64,000 bases of DNA from Heterodera schachtii (Eukaryota > Nematoda > Chromadorea > Rhabditida > Heteroderidae): the NCBI GenBank assembly GCA_023374025.1, contig SIJG01000008.1, positions 2,368,057 to 2,432,056 on the forward strand. The letters are read 5' to 3'. Below are positions 35,966 to 49,134 of the stretch, in pieces. Each line of letters starts with the position of its first letter. The stretch's first letter is position 1. The notes below the pieces were generated by a model. It did not search any database. It saw only the letters and a list, made by a program, of their open reading frames with translations, and had not been told where the DNA came from. Position numbers and translations under genes: made by a program.

Positions 35966-36349
35966 ATTTGTTTTTATTTTTTTATTTAAAATTATGGAAT
36001 TTCTATTTTTCTTAATTAAATTAATAAAATAATTGTTCACAAATTACACCTGTTTGAATTTGTCCAAACGGTCAACAAAAGCAAAATTTGAGTCAGTGGC
36101 CAAACAATAAAATGCCATTGCCAAATAAGCGGATTTTTAAAATGCCAAATTAATAGAGTAAGTAAATGACTTAAAATATGTTAAAATATATAATTAAAAC
36201 AAGAAAATTTTAGAAATAATAACATTAAAGCTTAGTTTTCCTTTGAAATAAATTTTATTTTAATGAAATAAATATAAAATAAAATTTTTATTATTTTTTT
36301 TTTCAAATAAACCGTATTAAAAAAAAAAGCAAAAATATGAAATTTTAAA

Positions 36350-39300
36350 TTAAATTTGTTTGTCCAATTCTTTTTGCTGAATATTTTCCAATGAAATTGT
36401 GTCAACTTTTGACAATTTTGTTGCTGTGTTTGAATTGCTGGCACTGTTATTCGAATTGCTGGCACTGTCCTGGTGTCGGTCATCCTCCTGAATAAATAGG
36501 TAATTAAAATCAAGGGCGTAGCCAGGATCTTCGTTTCGGGGGGGGGGGGGGGGGCCAACTCAAAAAAGTCGATTCTTAGGGGTGTATTTTTCTTTTTTAG
36601 TACAATTTTTAGGGGTGTATTTTTGGTTTTTTGAAATCCCGAATTAGGGGTGCATTTTACAAAATTTTTCGCCAAAAAATTAATATTTTTTGCCATTTTG
36701 GCCTCCATTTTTCAAAAATATGGTATAATGGGGGTCCGGCGGTGCAATTTTTGAGTATTTTAATGCAATTTTGTTAAGAAAATTGCTTAAAATTTCAAAA
36801 AAATTACTGAAAATTTTTTACTTTTTGGGTTTCGGGGGGGGGGGGGGGGGGCCGGGCCCCCTGGGCCCCCTCCCCTAGCTACGCCCTTGATTAAAATTAA
36901 TAAAAATTAAATTAAATTAAATAATGAATATAAAAAAACCAAAAATAATAAAATAGCATTCAAATTAAATAAAAATATTTTAAATAAATTTAGAAAATAT
37001 TTAAATTAATAAAAAAATAGTGAATAGAAAAAATAAATGAAATTAAAAAAAAGAAGGCAAAACAGTTAATAAAACAAATTTCATTATACTAATAATTTTG
37101 AATTTAAATGAAAATCAACATAAAAAATAGAACAATTTAAATAAGAATATTAAATAAAAAAATTAAAAAAATTATTCATTAAAATAAATAAAAAATTTTA
37201 AATTTTTAAAGAAATTATAAGATTAAATGTAAAAAGCACTTGTAAATTGAGCCCTTTGGCATGAATGCACACGTAAATGTCAGCAAATAGTGACAACACG
37301 CGGATGACAACGTAAAACCAATGCATGTAAAGACGCAACAGACGCGGATCATAGAACTGGGAAAAGATTTACAAAAATTAATTTAAAAAAAAACAATAAA
37401 ATTTATTTATTTTTGTATTAGAGTTTAGTTTTAATTTTGAAATTCAAGAAATATTGGAACTGTGAATATTATTATTATATTATATAATAGCAAAAAAAAG
37501 TATTTACAGAAAATATTTTGGCAATGCTAACATATTTTTAATTATTAAAATGTTTTATCAATGATTAAATATATTTAAAGCATTGAAATAACTTTTTTAA
37601 ATAAAACCTTTAAAGAAATTAAATATATAATATAAATAATCAAAAAATGTATTTAACAGAAAATGTTTTTAATAATACTTAAATATTTTTTAAATCATTA
37701 AAATGTGTTTTTTTTAAATAATTTTCGTTAAATATTAAAAAATTGAATAAAATTACAATTATTAAAAAGGGGATTTGCCCACTTACTTGACATGAGCCAA
37801 GCTCACACTCATTGTCCCACACCAAACATGCACTGTCCACCAGCCAACCCCAAATCACCGGCGACGGCAAAGTGCCTGAGGGGCGGGCGCAAAATAATTT
37901 CATTTTTTATAAAATAATTTCAATAATTTTGTTTGAAATTCATTAATTTATTATTCATATTTATTTATTTTACCAATTCCGCTGACCAATAGGCCCTGGA
38001 GGCCCAATGCTGGACTGCGTGATTGGGGTGGCACGGACCTGAGAATTCAAGATATTTTTTAAAATTTTAGGTGGGTATTTTGTCATGTTTTTTTTTTGCC
38101 AAATTATTTGTTATATATATATATATATATTTTAATTTAAACATTCAAAAATTATTTAAATAAAGATTCATAAAAAAAAAAATTGAGTTTTAGCGTGCCG
38201 TTGTCTTATTAATGCCCTTAAAAATTCTGATCACTTTTAGGATAATTACTTGGGATTAAAATTTCGCTTTATATAAATATGTAAATCTTAAAATAATTAA
38301 GTAATTAAAATAAAACTTTTAAAATCTTTTGATCAGCCATTTTCAGAATATAAGCTTTCGAGTGCAATAGTGGTATATGAAAATAAGAATTGGTGCGTTT
38401 CAGAACATATTCTTAAAAAGTATTTAGGAATTATTTTTGCAAAAAAAAAAAAAATTACTCAGAATTTCGAAAAAATTTAAAATCCATTAAGTGTTGTGAA
38501 ATATTTTCAGGTTAAGTTAGTTCCGTATCGGGGAGTATGCCTATAAAATTTGGTACGATTTTATTAATTGTAAAAAAGGTTAAGTTTGATTAAACTTTTT
38601 AAAATATAAGTCTAAAATAATAAGCATATTTAAAAACAGTATTTAATTTGTTTAAATATTTTCGAAAAATTTTAAGCAAAATTTATGGGATGAATTAGTT
38701 TAAAATAGATTGATTCTCTTCCTTTTAGTATCCCTGCAAAGTTTGGTGAGCTTCTGAACACTTATCGAAAATTTATTGGCGACTAAATTTTCACTAAAAT
38801 ATAAACCGTAAGAAACTATGTAATTAAAGATTCATTAAAGATTCATAAAAAAATATATTTAAATCTTAGGATTAGAGTGCCATTTTCTTATTAGTGCCAT
38901 TAAAAAACTTGAAGAAAAAGATTATTTGGGATTATTTTCACTAACATATATTTTTTAATTTAAAATTTAATTTGGTTTTTTAAATAATTTAATGATTTTC
39001 TCAAAAATTTAAAATTTGTTGCCTCAGCAAAAGCAACAGTCCCGGCACCACCGCGGTGCCGCCAATGAACGCGCCGACAAACACCAGCACAAAATAGGCA
39101 TTTCGCATTGGCACACATTCGTTTTGGCAAAATTCTCTGCTGACCGCACCCGCACCAGCAGCACATTCGCACTCGGAAAAGTGCTAATAACAAATCAAAC
39201 AAACGCATAAATTAATTATTCAAATTTAAATTAATTTAATTTTTAATCAATTTTAAATTGAACGGAAATCGAATTATTAATTTTTTTTTTTGTTTTTAAG

Positions 39301-42300
39301 TTAAAAAGAAAAACAAAAAATGTTCTAGTTTCACTTCCAAAATCATAAAATCGAAAAAAAACCAAATCACCCCTTGGTATGATCTCTGAAACCCCAAAAA
39401 GCTTGAAAACTGAAAAATTTACAAAAAAAAAAAAAAGAAATTCGTAGGGCAAGAAAAAAATTTTCAACGATTTTTGGAATTTTTTTTTTGAAAAAACAAT
39501 AATTTTTCATAAATTTAAACATCTTTAAAAAATTTTCAAAAATTTTTTTTACTTGAAAATTTCGTAGAGAAAGTATTCTAATATTTTTCTTTAAAAAAAT
39601 TTCTTTAATTTTTTTTAATTTTTCGCGGGGGAAGGGGTGACCGTAATGCATCAAGCATTTTGTTTCATACTGTATTTTATACATTTTAAAATTACCTCCC
39701 CCCCCCTCACCAATTCGTCGTCCGGCGCTTCCGCGTGCCGACACCCCGCGTGGCATGGCGAATAAAAGGCGTTGCCCTGCACATCGCACACCGGGTACAG
39801 CTTGGCCGTGTCGGGCGCGCAGCCGCACGCCATGTTGCACTCGCGCGTGAAATTGAACGCAGTGGCAATGCCATCGCGGCCAATACTGAGGGGGAAATGG
39901 AAAATAAAATTGAAAAAGGCAATAAAAATTGTAAAGAAAAATTGAAAAATAAAGAACAAGAAACAAGTTACATAAAACTAAACATTTTTCACTCAAAACA
40001 AATAAAAATTCACATATTTTATTATAAAAATGGCACATATTTAAAAAAGGAATTTTTGAATAAATTGGAAATGCAAAAATAAGAAAATTTAAAAAATAAA
40101 GAAAACTTAAACATAATAAAATTGAGAGAATAAATAATTAAGAAAATTCAAAATGGGAAATAATAAAGTTAAAACAACATTTAAATTGTCGTTTTTAAAA
40201 TATTAAATTTTGTCCTTCTAAACTCACATATTTTATAATATTAAGATAAAAAATTGGCAAAATTAAAAAGGGTGAACTTACTTAATAATTAAAAATGTAA
40301 AAAATAAGAAAAATTTAAAAAGCAAAGAAAAATTAAACATATAAAATTGATATAAATAATTACAAAAATTAAAAATGGGGAAATAATAAAATAAAATATT
40401 GTTACCGTATTTGCTCAAATAATCCCCCATGGGGGATTATTTTTCAACCTGCTCGTAGACTGGGGGATAATTGGAGACTGGGGGATTAAGATAGAGGGAT
40501 TATTTTTCAAACCCCTCCTAGACTGTGGGATAATTGGAGACTTGGGGGATTAATGGAGATTGGGGGATAATTAGAGAAAATACGGTATTTTCATTTGAAT
40601 ATTAAAAAAAAAAATTTTTCACTTGTTAACCACTGAATGGCAACCGAGCATTGACTTGGCCATCACCAGTGCCGTGTTGATGGTGGACGCGATCAGCACA
40701 TAATAAGCAGCCTTTCGTCCATTCAGTCGCAATTTTCTGTGTGGGAAAAATGAGAAATTTCTCACGAAAAAAAATTCTATCAATTAAAAATACTTAACTA
40801 AATTCATAATGGCATCAATTAATGGCCACTGTTGCACTTTAGGCGTCCAATTAGTGATACCGTCATTAGTTTCTTAATGACTATCCTCAATTTCTCTGGC
40901 CATAACTTCTTTAATTTTTTTCTTACTTGATCAATGCCTATATATTCTTTGTCTCACTCAAACTAAAGCTTAAAGTTTCGGAAATTTATAAATACCTATA
41001 ACCAAAGTTGAAAAATAATATCATTAAAAACAAAAAATTACAATAATCCAGCTTTTTCGAGTAAATTCAAGATTTAATTGTTGTCTGATGCTTTTCGACT
41101 AGATTGGTTATACAAAATTTTCTATACAAGCTTTCGAGGCAATTGTGAAGATTATTGGTCCCGAAATTTAATTTAATTTTTTTCTGAAAGTTTTTTTACA
41201 CTTTTCTAGGGGTGTTTTGAGGCGCTGAGCACGAATTCGGCCTCCATTTCGACCAATTCAGAATCCCTAACCCGAACTCGAACATTTTTTGAGAATTAAT
41301 TTTTAATTTTTTTTAAATTTCTCTTATAACATTGTTTTTAGTGTTTTCGGTGTTGTTAACTTTAGACAAAAATCATTTCAAACCCAAAAAATGGTCATTC
41401 TGTAAAGATACGAACATAAAAATAAATTTTGCTCAGCGCCTCAAAACACCCCTTGAAAAGTGTTAAAAAACTTTCAGAAAAAAATTAAATTAAAAAATTT
41501 CGGGACCAATAATCTTCACAATTGCCAGCTTTCGATTGATACAAAGAATGTTGGCATATCGATAAAGTAAGCAAAAAAAAAAAAAAGTTAGTCATTGCTT
41601 GGACGCCTAAAATGCAATAGAGCCCAATTAATTAATTAATTAATTAATTATGCCGCTCCCGCCCGCTCACCGCATAATTATTCCGCCGCTTCCGGTGCCA
41701 AGCGCGAAGCCGGTGACACCGAACAGTGCAATGTACAGATGGACAAGATACTGTGGAATACCGTAGTGATTCTCCAAAAATTTGGGCAAAAAAACCTTGG
41801 GAAAAAAATTTGCGAAAAAAATTTCCTTTGGGCAAAAAATGAACGATTTAAAATAAAATGGTATTTCATTTTAAAAAATAAATAAAGAAAAATACTTTCA
41901 TGACAATTTTAATTTAATTTTTAAATTTTTAATTTAATTTAATATATTTTAATTATATTTATACAAAATATCCTTTGAATGCGAAAACGTCCAGCACACG
42001 GGCAATGGAAGCGCCAACATAAACTTTTGAGGACAGAACAGCACTGTAAGAGCGCAAAAAGGCTGAAAAACGAAAATGATTAATTAAAATTAGCTAATTA
42101 ATATTTAAAATTATTTTTCAATTAATTTTATAATTAAAATTAAATTAGTTTTCAAATTTTATTATTAAATAAATAGATAGCGATTAGAATTTTACGTTTT
42201 TTTTTGTACTTTTTGAACTTTTTAAATTAAATATATTTCAATTATTAAATTGAACAATGATTAAAATACAATTTTATTTATTTATTATAATTTTAAATTA

Positions 42301-45300
42301 ATTTATAATTATCAAATAAATTTCAAATTTTATTGTTAAATAATTGGACTACCCAAAAGTCCAAGGTCTGTGGTGCCTTCGGCTTTCACATGGCGGTCAT
42401 AAAGTGCCAACTTTTTCTTCTCTTTCACATCCGGCACCGAATGGAGCGGCGGCGGCATTCCTTTACCAAAAAGGGTTTAAATAAAGAATAACCCATTTTA
42501 TTTGTTTATTTTTATTTTATTTTAATAATCACACCATTGACTGTTGTGCCATTTGTGGCATGCACTTTATTCTGCTGAATTTTTCTAAAAAAAAATTAAA
42601 TAAAATATTTTAGTTTAAAATGTTTTAATTTTTTTTTATAAAAAGTGTAATTGTTTTTATTGGGTTTTGAAAATTAAAAATTGACGTATTTATTTTATAT
42701 ATTGAATTTTCCATAAATTAAAAAGCTTTTTTTTCATTATTTTTAATTGTTTTTTCATTAAATTAAAATTTGCATAAATTAAAACTTTATTTTTATTTAA
42801 ATAATTTTAATTTTTAAATATTTATTAATTTTTTGTTCTTCCGTTATTATTCAATTTAACACCATAATTTTTATTTTTTTTAATTTAATTTTCATTATTA
42901 TTTCTGATAAAATTGCACTTTTTTGATGATTCCGGGAAGAAAAACAGCGTAATTGAGGGGACAATCATCATAATACCGATGAGCAAAAAGCCCATCCACC
43001 AGGCGCCAATCCAAGTCGGGTCCTGAGGGCTTAGCCCGCGCGGGGCGGAGGCTAATCAAAAAACAAAAAGCATGATTTTAAAAAAAAAAATTCACAAATT
43101 TGGCATAATTAATGTGATGGCTAAACTCAAAATTGATAATTTATTGATTTAAATCAAATTATTAGGATTCTCTGCGGCGCTTATCGGCACAAAATGTGAT
43201 GGGTTTTAATTTTTGTTCAATTTGTTCGAGTGATCAATTTTTTTTTAAAAAGTATCGAAAAACGTTTGTAAATCATAAATCCTTTATATGGATGGGTCTA
43301 GTTGAATTAATTTTCTAATTTTTGAACCTATCATTTATTTTCAACAAATTTCAAATAAATCCAGGCTGAGGCGCCTTGAAGACCTGGGTTTTTCCCGATT
43401 CAGGTTCAGATCCAACATGGATTCAGACTTTTTTAAAATGTCGAACTTCAATAAAAATAGCAAAAAAAAAGTGCCAAAAACATACCAGGGAAAGTGTAAT
43501 ATAATTTGTTGACAGCAGCACCAATTCTGAAAAGAAAAATGGTGAAAAATTTTTAAATTATTTTTTTTTTTTTTACAAAAATCCGCAGGACGGCCCCATG
43601 ATTTTGAAGAAGTTGATGGTGGCAAAATACATTGGCATTTTGTGCCGTTTCACATTGTCATCAATCAACGGAATGCCAAGTGCCCTGTTAAAGTTTCAAA
43701 TTTCTTTAAAAAAATTCAATTAATTTTTAAATTTTTAATTATAAATTAAATTATAATATCATGAAAAAAAGAAACCAGATAAAAATGCGAGTTTTGAGTT
43801 CTTTAATGTGATAAAATATTCGCAAAAATATGTAAAAATATATATAAATCCGTTCTCGAAAAAAATTCTTAAAAAATTAAATTTAAAAATATTTAAAAAA
43901 TTTTTATACAGTTTCATTTTGTCTTACCATGGCATTGTCCGACCCAGGCCGAGGATGAGCATTGCGATGAAAATGATCAACAACGGACCCACATTGGACA
44001 CCTCGCTTTTGTGAAATAAATTATTTAAATTTAAAAATTTATTGGCAAAATGCCAAAAGTAGGAAAAAAAGGGCGCCAAACCCAACCGTTCGCATTTGGC
44101 GTCCTGTAAAAGTGCGCGAAAATTGTTGACCAATTTGTTGCAGAAGGAAAAGGCGGCCACCGCTGAACGACGCATTGTCTGAAAAGATTAAACATTTAAT
44201 TAATAAGCTTTAGTATCCCTTTAAAATTTGCGCCGCTTCTTTCTGATCGCTTTTTAAAAGAGTTTATGAGGGATAAAATTTTAATTTGCCAAAAAAAAAA
44301 AAAAAAAATTGGAAAATCCAATGGATGAGTTGTATTAATAAATAGTTGAAAAACAAATTTATAGGAAGGACGAACGCTTCAGGCTTTTTTTGACACTTTT
44401 AAAAAAGAATTCTGAGAGATAAATTTGCCAAAATTGGGTAAAAATAAGTAAATAGTGTTTTTTTTAAATAAAAAATTTTAAAAGTTAAAAATCATTAGTG
44501 CCGTGGTTATTTGTGATAATTGCGCTTCACTTGGTCTCTCTATTTTAAACACTTAAAATTGGTACGATATTAATCAAAATTTGTCAAATTGGAAAATTCT
44601 TAGTTAAAAATTGAAATCCAAAAATATTTTTAAAATTAACAAAAATTTATTATTTCACGTTTAAATCCGCCTCGGGCAATTGCTTTCTGTTCTGCACAAA
44701 ATGCCTGAAAAACAAACAAATAAATGGTGTCAAATTTTTGAATTTCAAATTTTCGCGCGCCTCAACGACTCCGCCAACGCTTCCTTGGCGTTCTGTCCAT
44801 CGGCGCCCAATTGGAAGCGTTTGACCGCGTCGTCCAACGCTTTGCGTTCCAACGCGGCGTTCCGGTCCGCGTGCCACAATAATCCGCCCAACTTTTTGTC
44901 GTTGGCTTTTTGTTGTTCTGCCAAATTGGCGGATGCTTCATGGATGTAAGCTTCAATGATGCGGATCAGATGGTCAGATCGTTGCAAAATCTTTTTGAAC
45001 AAAATTCGTTTAAATAAAATTGTTTTTTAATTGTAAATAAATAAATGTAATTTTTAAGCGAAAAATGCGGTAAATTTATATGTAAGAATTTAGTTTAAAA
45101 ACCCTGGCGAATATTTATTCGTCTATTCCATTATTTTTTCGAATTTGATCTTGAAAATTCCTTAAAATTCAAAATTCTAGCAAAATTTTAATTTATAATA
45201 TTTTATAATTGAAAAAAAAAGTTGAAAAACATATTTTCATTTATTTCTTATTTTTTAAATAAAAGTGCGACTCAAAAATTCATCAAATTTAAAAATATGT

Positions 45301-47244
45301 AATTTCTTATTCGAATTATCCTTTGTATTTTATTATATTATAATTAATAAAACTTTTAAAAAATAAATATTAAAATAATTTTTAATTTATTTCCTATTTT
45401 TAAAATAAAATACTGCGATATATTCATCATTTTATCCAATTAATTACCCTTTATTTTTCGTAATTAATTACTTTTTTAATTAATTATTTAAATCCACCTC
45501 CGATATAAGCGGCTCGTCCAGTGAGAATTGACTTTGCGTGTACATGGCGCTGGTGGTGTTGGTGAAGTGGTGGACGCTGTGATTGCTCATGATGTAGGAG
45601 GCCAACCAATCGGGATGGTCAAGCACAGAATTAATCGGAAAATGGGGACAAAATAAATAAATAATTAATTAAAAAGCTGAATTCAATTTGAAAAATATTA
45701 AATAAATTTATCGAATTTCCAATAAATTAAATTAAATTGAAACAAATAAACTAAAATAAATTAAAAAAGGAAAATTTAATTTAAAGATTCCAATTTTAAG
45801 TAAAAAATGTATATTTACTCAAAAAGTGAAAATAAATTTAATTAAAAAACTAACTTAAAAAAGCTTTTTTGATATAAAAATGATATTAAAAAAAGATTTA
45901 TCGAATTCTCAATGAATTAAAATAAAATTGAAAAAAAAACAAATACAAATACAATAAAAAATTTAAAAATAAGAGAAAAGGCAAAAGGCAAATTTAATTA
46001 TTTAAATAAAATATTTTATAATATTTAAATTAAAAAGTTTTAAAAAATAAAATAAAAATAAAATTTTTGATATTAAATATTTAGACATAATAATATTAAA
46101 AAAATTATTAGCAAATCAAATGAATGTATCAAAAAATATTTTATATTTAATTTGCATTTGTTTTACCATTTCTCTCATTCGCGCCGGAATTCGGTCCCGA
46201 ATCGGCGCATATTCAAAAAATGCCGGAATTGTCACATTTTCGGTCAACAAACTTGGGTTGGGCCTCAGACGGTCCTAAAATTAAAAAAAAAATTAGTTTT
46301 TTTTTATTTTCCGTTTTTTTTCTACCTCAACCTCAGCAAAATTCAGCTGAGGCGTTTCGGCACGGAACAAAAAGTTGGACATTGCCGTGATGATGTGGGC
46401 ACATGCGATCAGAAAAGTGCCGAACCCAATCCATTTGGCACGGTTTCCTGCCAATTTTTTATTTTGTAAAAAATTGTAAAAAAAATAAAGGGTCACTGTT
46501 TCCCTCCCGCGAAAATTTTTGAAAAATTTTCTAAAGTAGAATTTTTATAAATTTTTTCTAAGAAATTACAAGAAAAAGATTTGAAAAAAATTTTCGGCGG
46601 TTTTTTAGGATTAAGAAATATAAAGTTTTTCGCAAAAAAATTTCCCAAAAAATCGCTGGAAAATTTTTAAAAGTGAGCTGCTCCCAAAAATAAATATAAA
46701 AATTTTCAAAATTTAAAAAATTAAAAAATAAATTTTTTTGAATTTTTGATTAATTTTCTATAGTAAAATAATGAATTAATTAATACATGAGCGAATTAAA
46801 AGCATTTTTTAATTTTTAAAGCAAATTCATTAACTATTTCATTTTCTCAAATAATCTACCCTTATTTTAAAAAAATTTAAATTTAAATTAAAAAAAAATA
46901 ATATTTCCATTTTCCACCACCTCTTGAGCCATAATAAGAAACAAAGACCACAGTGAGCACATAGGAAATGTCATCTGAAAAATTGAAAATTTAATTTTAA
47001 AAAATTAAAAAAAAAATTTGAAAAAATTCTGACGGGCTGAGACGAGAAAACCGGACAATTTTGACGGTATTCGAAATTGTCGCTCAATGTTTTGAACAGA
47101 AGCGATCATATACCTGGAAAAATTATTTAAATTTTCACAAAAAAAAAACTATTTAAAAATTTTTTACGTTCCGCCAATGGACTCCAAAAAATAAATAAAT
47201 GTGAACAGAGCCAAGAAGGCATAAATTCGTTGAACTTCCACCAT
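36350..47244 (-). CDS. Organic anion transporting polypeptide (OATP/SLCO family)
   Basis: My exons on the minus strand are 47168-47244 (ATG at 47244), 47034-47113, 46921-46974, 46332-46447, 46167-46274, about 45498-45640 (5' edge uncertain), 44761-44990, 44659-44704, 43928-44178 (may hide an 80-base intron), 43577-43684, 43486-43526, 42919-43051, 42535-42584, 42353-42460, 41965-42062, 41671-41795, 40623-40736, 39711-39885, 39023-39183, 37974-38038, 37787-37875, 37240-37356 and 36350-36487. Family marks: GGTYMIASVQNIERQF after TM1, VVFVSYYGSRG, the TM4 region ALGIPLIDDN, DPTWIGAWWMGFLL, FLPKFLENHYG, a Cys-rich Kazal-like loop (ECNMACGCAP, FYSPCHAGC), and GLLVSGIGTLPSPVIWGWL. It should carry amphipathic organic anions across the plasma membrane with twelve TM helices. 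Oddities: a long first extracellular loop and one clear GC donor (39021-39022). Confidence 0.92.
36511..36889. mobile_element. hAT-like MITE, TIR CAAGGGCGTAGCC, copy 2
   Basis: Inverted ends CAAGGGCGTAGCCAGG and CTAGCTACGCCCTTG, flanked by ATTAAAAT on both sides (36503-36510 and 36890-36897), an 8-base duplication typical of hAT elements. The interior matches copy 1 at 2216-2645, including the GTGTATTTTT phrases and paired G-runs. It sits in the last OATP intron. Confidence 0.92.
40403..40587. mobile_element. TACCGTATTTG-ended inverted-repeat element
   Basis: Left end TACCGTATTTGCTCAAATAA, right end AATTAGAGAAAATACGGTA, with internal repeats of GGGGGATAATTGGAGACT. It lies in an OATP intron. 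The terminal TACCGTATTT resembles the elements at 16335-16801 and 55304-55401, but the interior differs. Confidence 0.6.
41138..41526. mobile_element. hAT-like palindromic MITE in an OATP intron
   Basis: Inverted ends of more than 30 bases beginning GGCAATTGTGAAGATTATTG, flanked by AGCTTTCGA on both sides (41129-41137 and 41527-41535). The interior holds GCTGAGCACGAATTC, CATTTCGACCAATTC and its partial mirror GCTCAGCGCCTCAAAACACC. About 389 bases, noncoding. Confidence 0.9.
44659..46274 (-). other. Expanded first extracellular loop of the OATP
   Basis: Between TM2 (TFLIACAHIITAMSNFLF) and TM3 (LLIIFIAMLILGLGR) lie about 200 residues from four to five exons, including likely N-glycosylation sites (NVT, NHS, NTT) and a charged, probably helical stretch (EQQKANDKKLGGLL and DDAVKRFQ). 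Vertebrate OATPs have a shorter loop here. Exon 45498-45640 lacks a recognisable AG acceptor, and exon 44761-44990 ends before GCGCGC, so this part of the model is the weakest. Confidence 0.6.
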
Positions 47245-47255
47245 AATTCAAATTT

Positions 47256-47265
47256 CTGAAAATTT
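47256..47265 (-). promoter_or_regulatory. Possible trans-splice acceptor of the OATP gene
   Basis: TTTTCAG on the minus strand ends at 47256, 11 bases upstream of the ATG at 47244. Typical spacing for a nematode spliced-leader acceptor. Confidence 0.4.
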
Positions 47266-49124
47266 TTTAAAATGATTAATAAGGATGCAAATTTAATTAT
47301 GTGGAAAAAAAAACCCAAAATGTTAAGAAAATATACAAAAATCCCCAAATAATACCAAAATATGTAAATAAAAATTCTTAGAAAGAGTGAATAAGAACAA
47401 AATGACTTCAATTTAATCCTAATAAGGTTGCGCTAAATTTGGATTTCATTTTGAGAATTTAAGATAAAAATAAAAAATCCTCCCTGAATTTTCTTGGTCA
47501 AAATATCAATGAAAAAATAAAAATTAAATTGAGTAAAAAAAAAAAAAGAGTTTTATTAATAGGCAAAAAGGAAGGGGTTAAAAAAAAGTACAATTTAGAA
47601 GGTTCAAACAAGATTTGTCTTCTTAAATCTGATGAGACTCATTAAAAAAAATGAATAATTTTAATTGCCAATTTAAAATAAATTGGTGAAAAAATTCAAT
47701 TTTTTTTTAAATTTTTGGTCAGATAATTCCATATTAATCCGTCCCGCGAAAAAAAAAATGTTCAATTTTTTGATCGAATATGAAGGGATAATTTGATGCT
47801 TTGTGATGTATGATCATTAATTATTCTTCATGGAATGTGAGGGATGGTCGTTAAAAAATGGTGCGAAATTTAAAAAATAAATGAAAAAAAAACACCCACA
47901 CGTAATGGGGCAACTCGTGAAAAATATTTTTTATATATTTATTTGTTAAAGTTAGAATTTTTTTTTCTCGAAAAAAATCAGAGTAATTTTTTGCTAGAAA
48001 AACTTGAAAAATTAAAAAAAAAAAAATTAATTTTAAAATTTTCTCAAGCTGAAAATTGATAATTGTCAATTTTTTGGTTTTTTCATTTTGATTTTTTGAG
48101 AAAAATCTTAGTTTTTTTTTGTAAACTTAAAATTGTCTACGAGTTTTCATTAAGCTAATTTCGCTTTTTGTAAAATTCTTTCTTCAAAAAATGAAACTAC
48201 AACACAACTTTTTCGAAGAGTTTATCTGTTTTAAGAAATACATTTTGGCCAAATTAAGTAAATTGATGATTGAACATCGAATTTTCACCGAAATTAATTA
48301 AATGAGACAAAAGTTCGTTCATTTTCGATCACTCAAACTTTTGGTCAAATTCAATCAAAACAGATCTACGATTTATGCAATGGCGTCATTATTTTAAAAC
48401 CCAGACAAAACATTTTATGAAATAATTAATGCAATTTATAATTAATTATATAATTTTTCCACTAATTTTTATTAAAATTAAAAAGAAAGGAAATTTTATC
48501 GAAAGATTTTCATTTCTAAAATATGTCAACAAACTCTTAAAACAATTTTTGTATCGACAGCAAAAGCCACTTGACAAGAGAAGAAGAAGCTTTTCACCAG
48601 AATGTTTTGTCTGGCATAAAAAAAAAAGTTGCGAATCATCCAAAAAAATTTTCTGAGTTTTATCGTTGGAGGCATAAAAATTTATATTATTTTAGACCAA
48701 AAAATAAATTGAAATTTTATTTTTTTTCTAGCCGACGATGGTGAAAGTTTGAAGCGCATTTTTGACATTTGAAAAAGGAATTTTTCGAGCAATGAATATG
48801 CATCAACAAAATGTGTCATGGCTTTTGCTTTTTGAAAAAAGGGAAAGGGCGCGCGAAAGAAATTCCAAAATGAAAAAAAAAAAGTGAAAATTGTAAAATT
48901 AAAAATTGCTTTTCTCTTTCCATTCTCTCAATTTTTAGCATAATTTCTCGAATTTTTGACTTTCTGTGTTAAAATGGAATTTAAAGGATTTAAATGGAGA
49001 AAAAACTATAATATTTACACATTTTAATAATTGCAATGAATAAAATGAAGAAATTTAGAATAAATTTTTAATTGTGGCTTAATTTGGGAATGTTAAACCC
49101 ATTTGAGTACTAAAAGTATGTACC
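47260..49124. other. Intergenic, no gene seen
   Basis: Very AT-rich with long A and T runs. I find no supportable exon, RNA gene or bounded element. Confidence 0.5.
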
Positions 49125-49134
49125 CCTCCCTAAG

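Larger units (their letters stand above)
30658..36349. other. Intergenic between LIN-2 and OATP genes
   Basis: No gene supported. Mostly AT-rich sequence with GC-rich islands at 33330-33580, 34240-34400 and 34985-35170 that could be LIN-2 promoter or unrecognised first exons. One minus-strand frame at 34228-34391 (MTEKYANICSQIPSPPP) has exon-like composition but no partner. Near 34595-34870 the words CCGGAATTCCGA and CGGAATTACGA recur. Confidence 0.5.

Noticed and set aside
39367..40038. Minus-strand frame of 223 codons
   Set aside because: Different frame over the Kazal-loop exon of the OATP plus AT-rich introns; the in-phase OATP frame is the conserved one.
44650..44706. Reading 44650-44652 as the stop of a separate gene
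   Set aside because: A GTGAAA donor just before that stop joins in phase to the OATP exon 43928-44178, and upstream exons are clearly OATP TM1-TM2.
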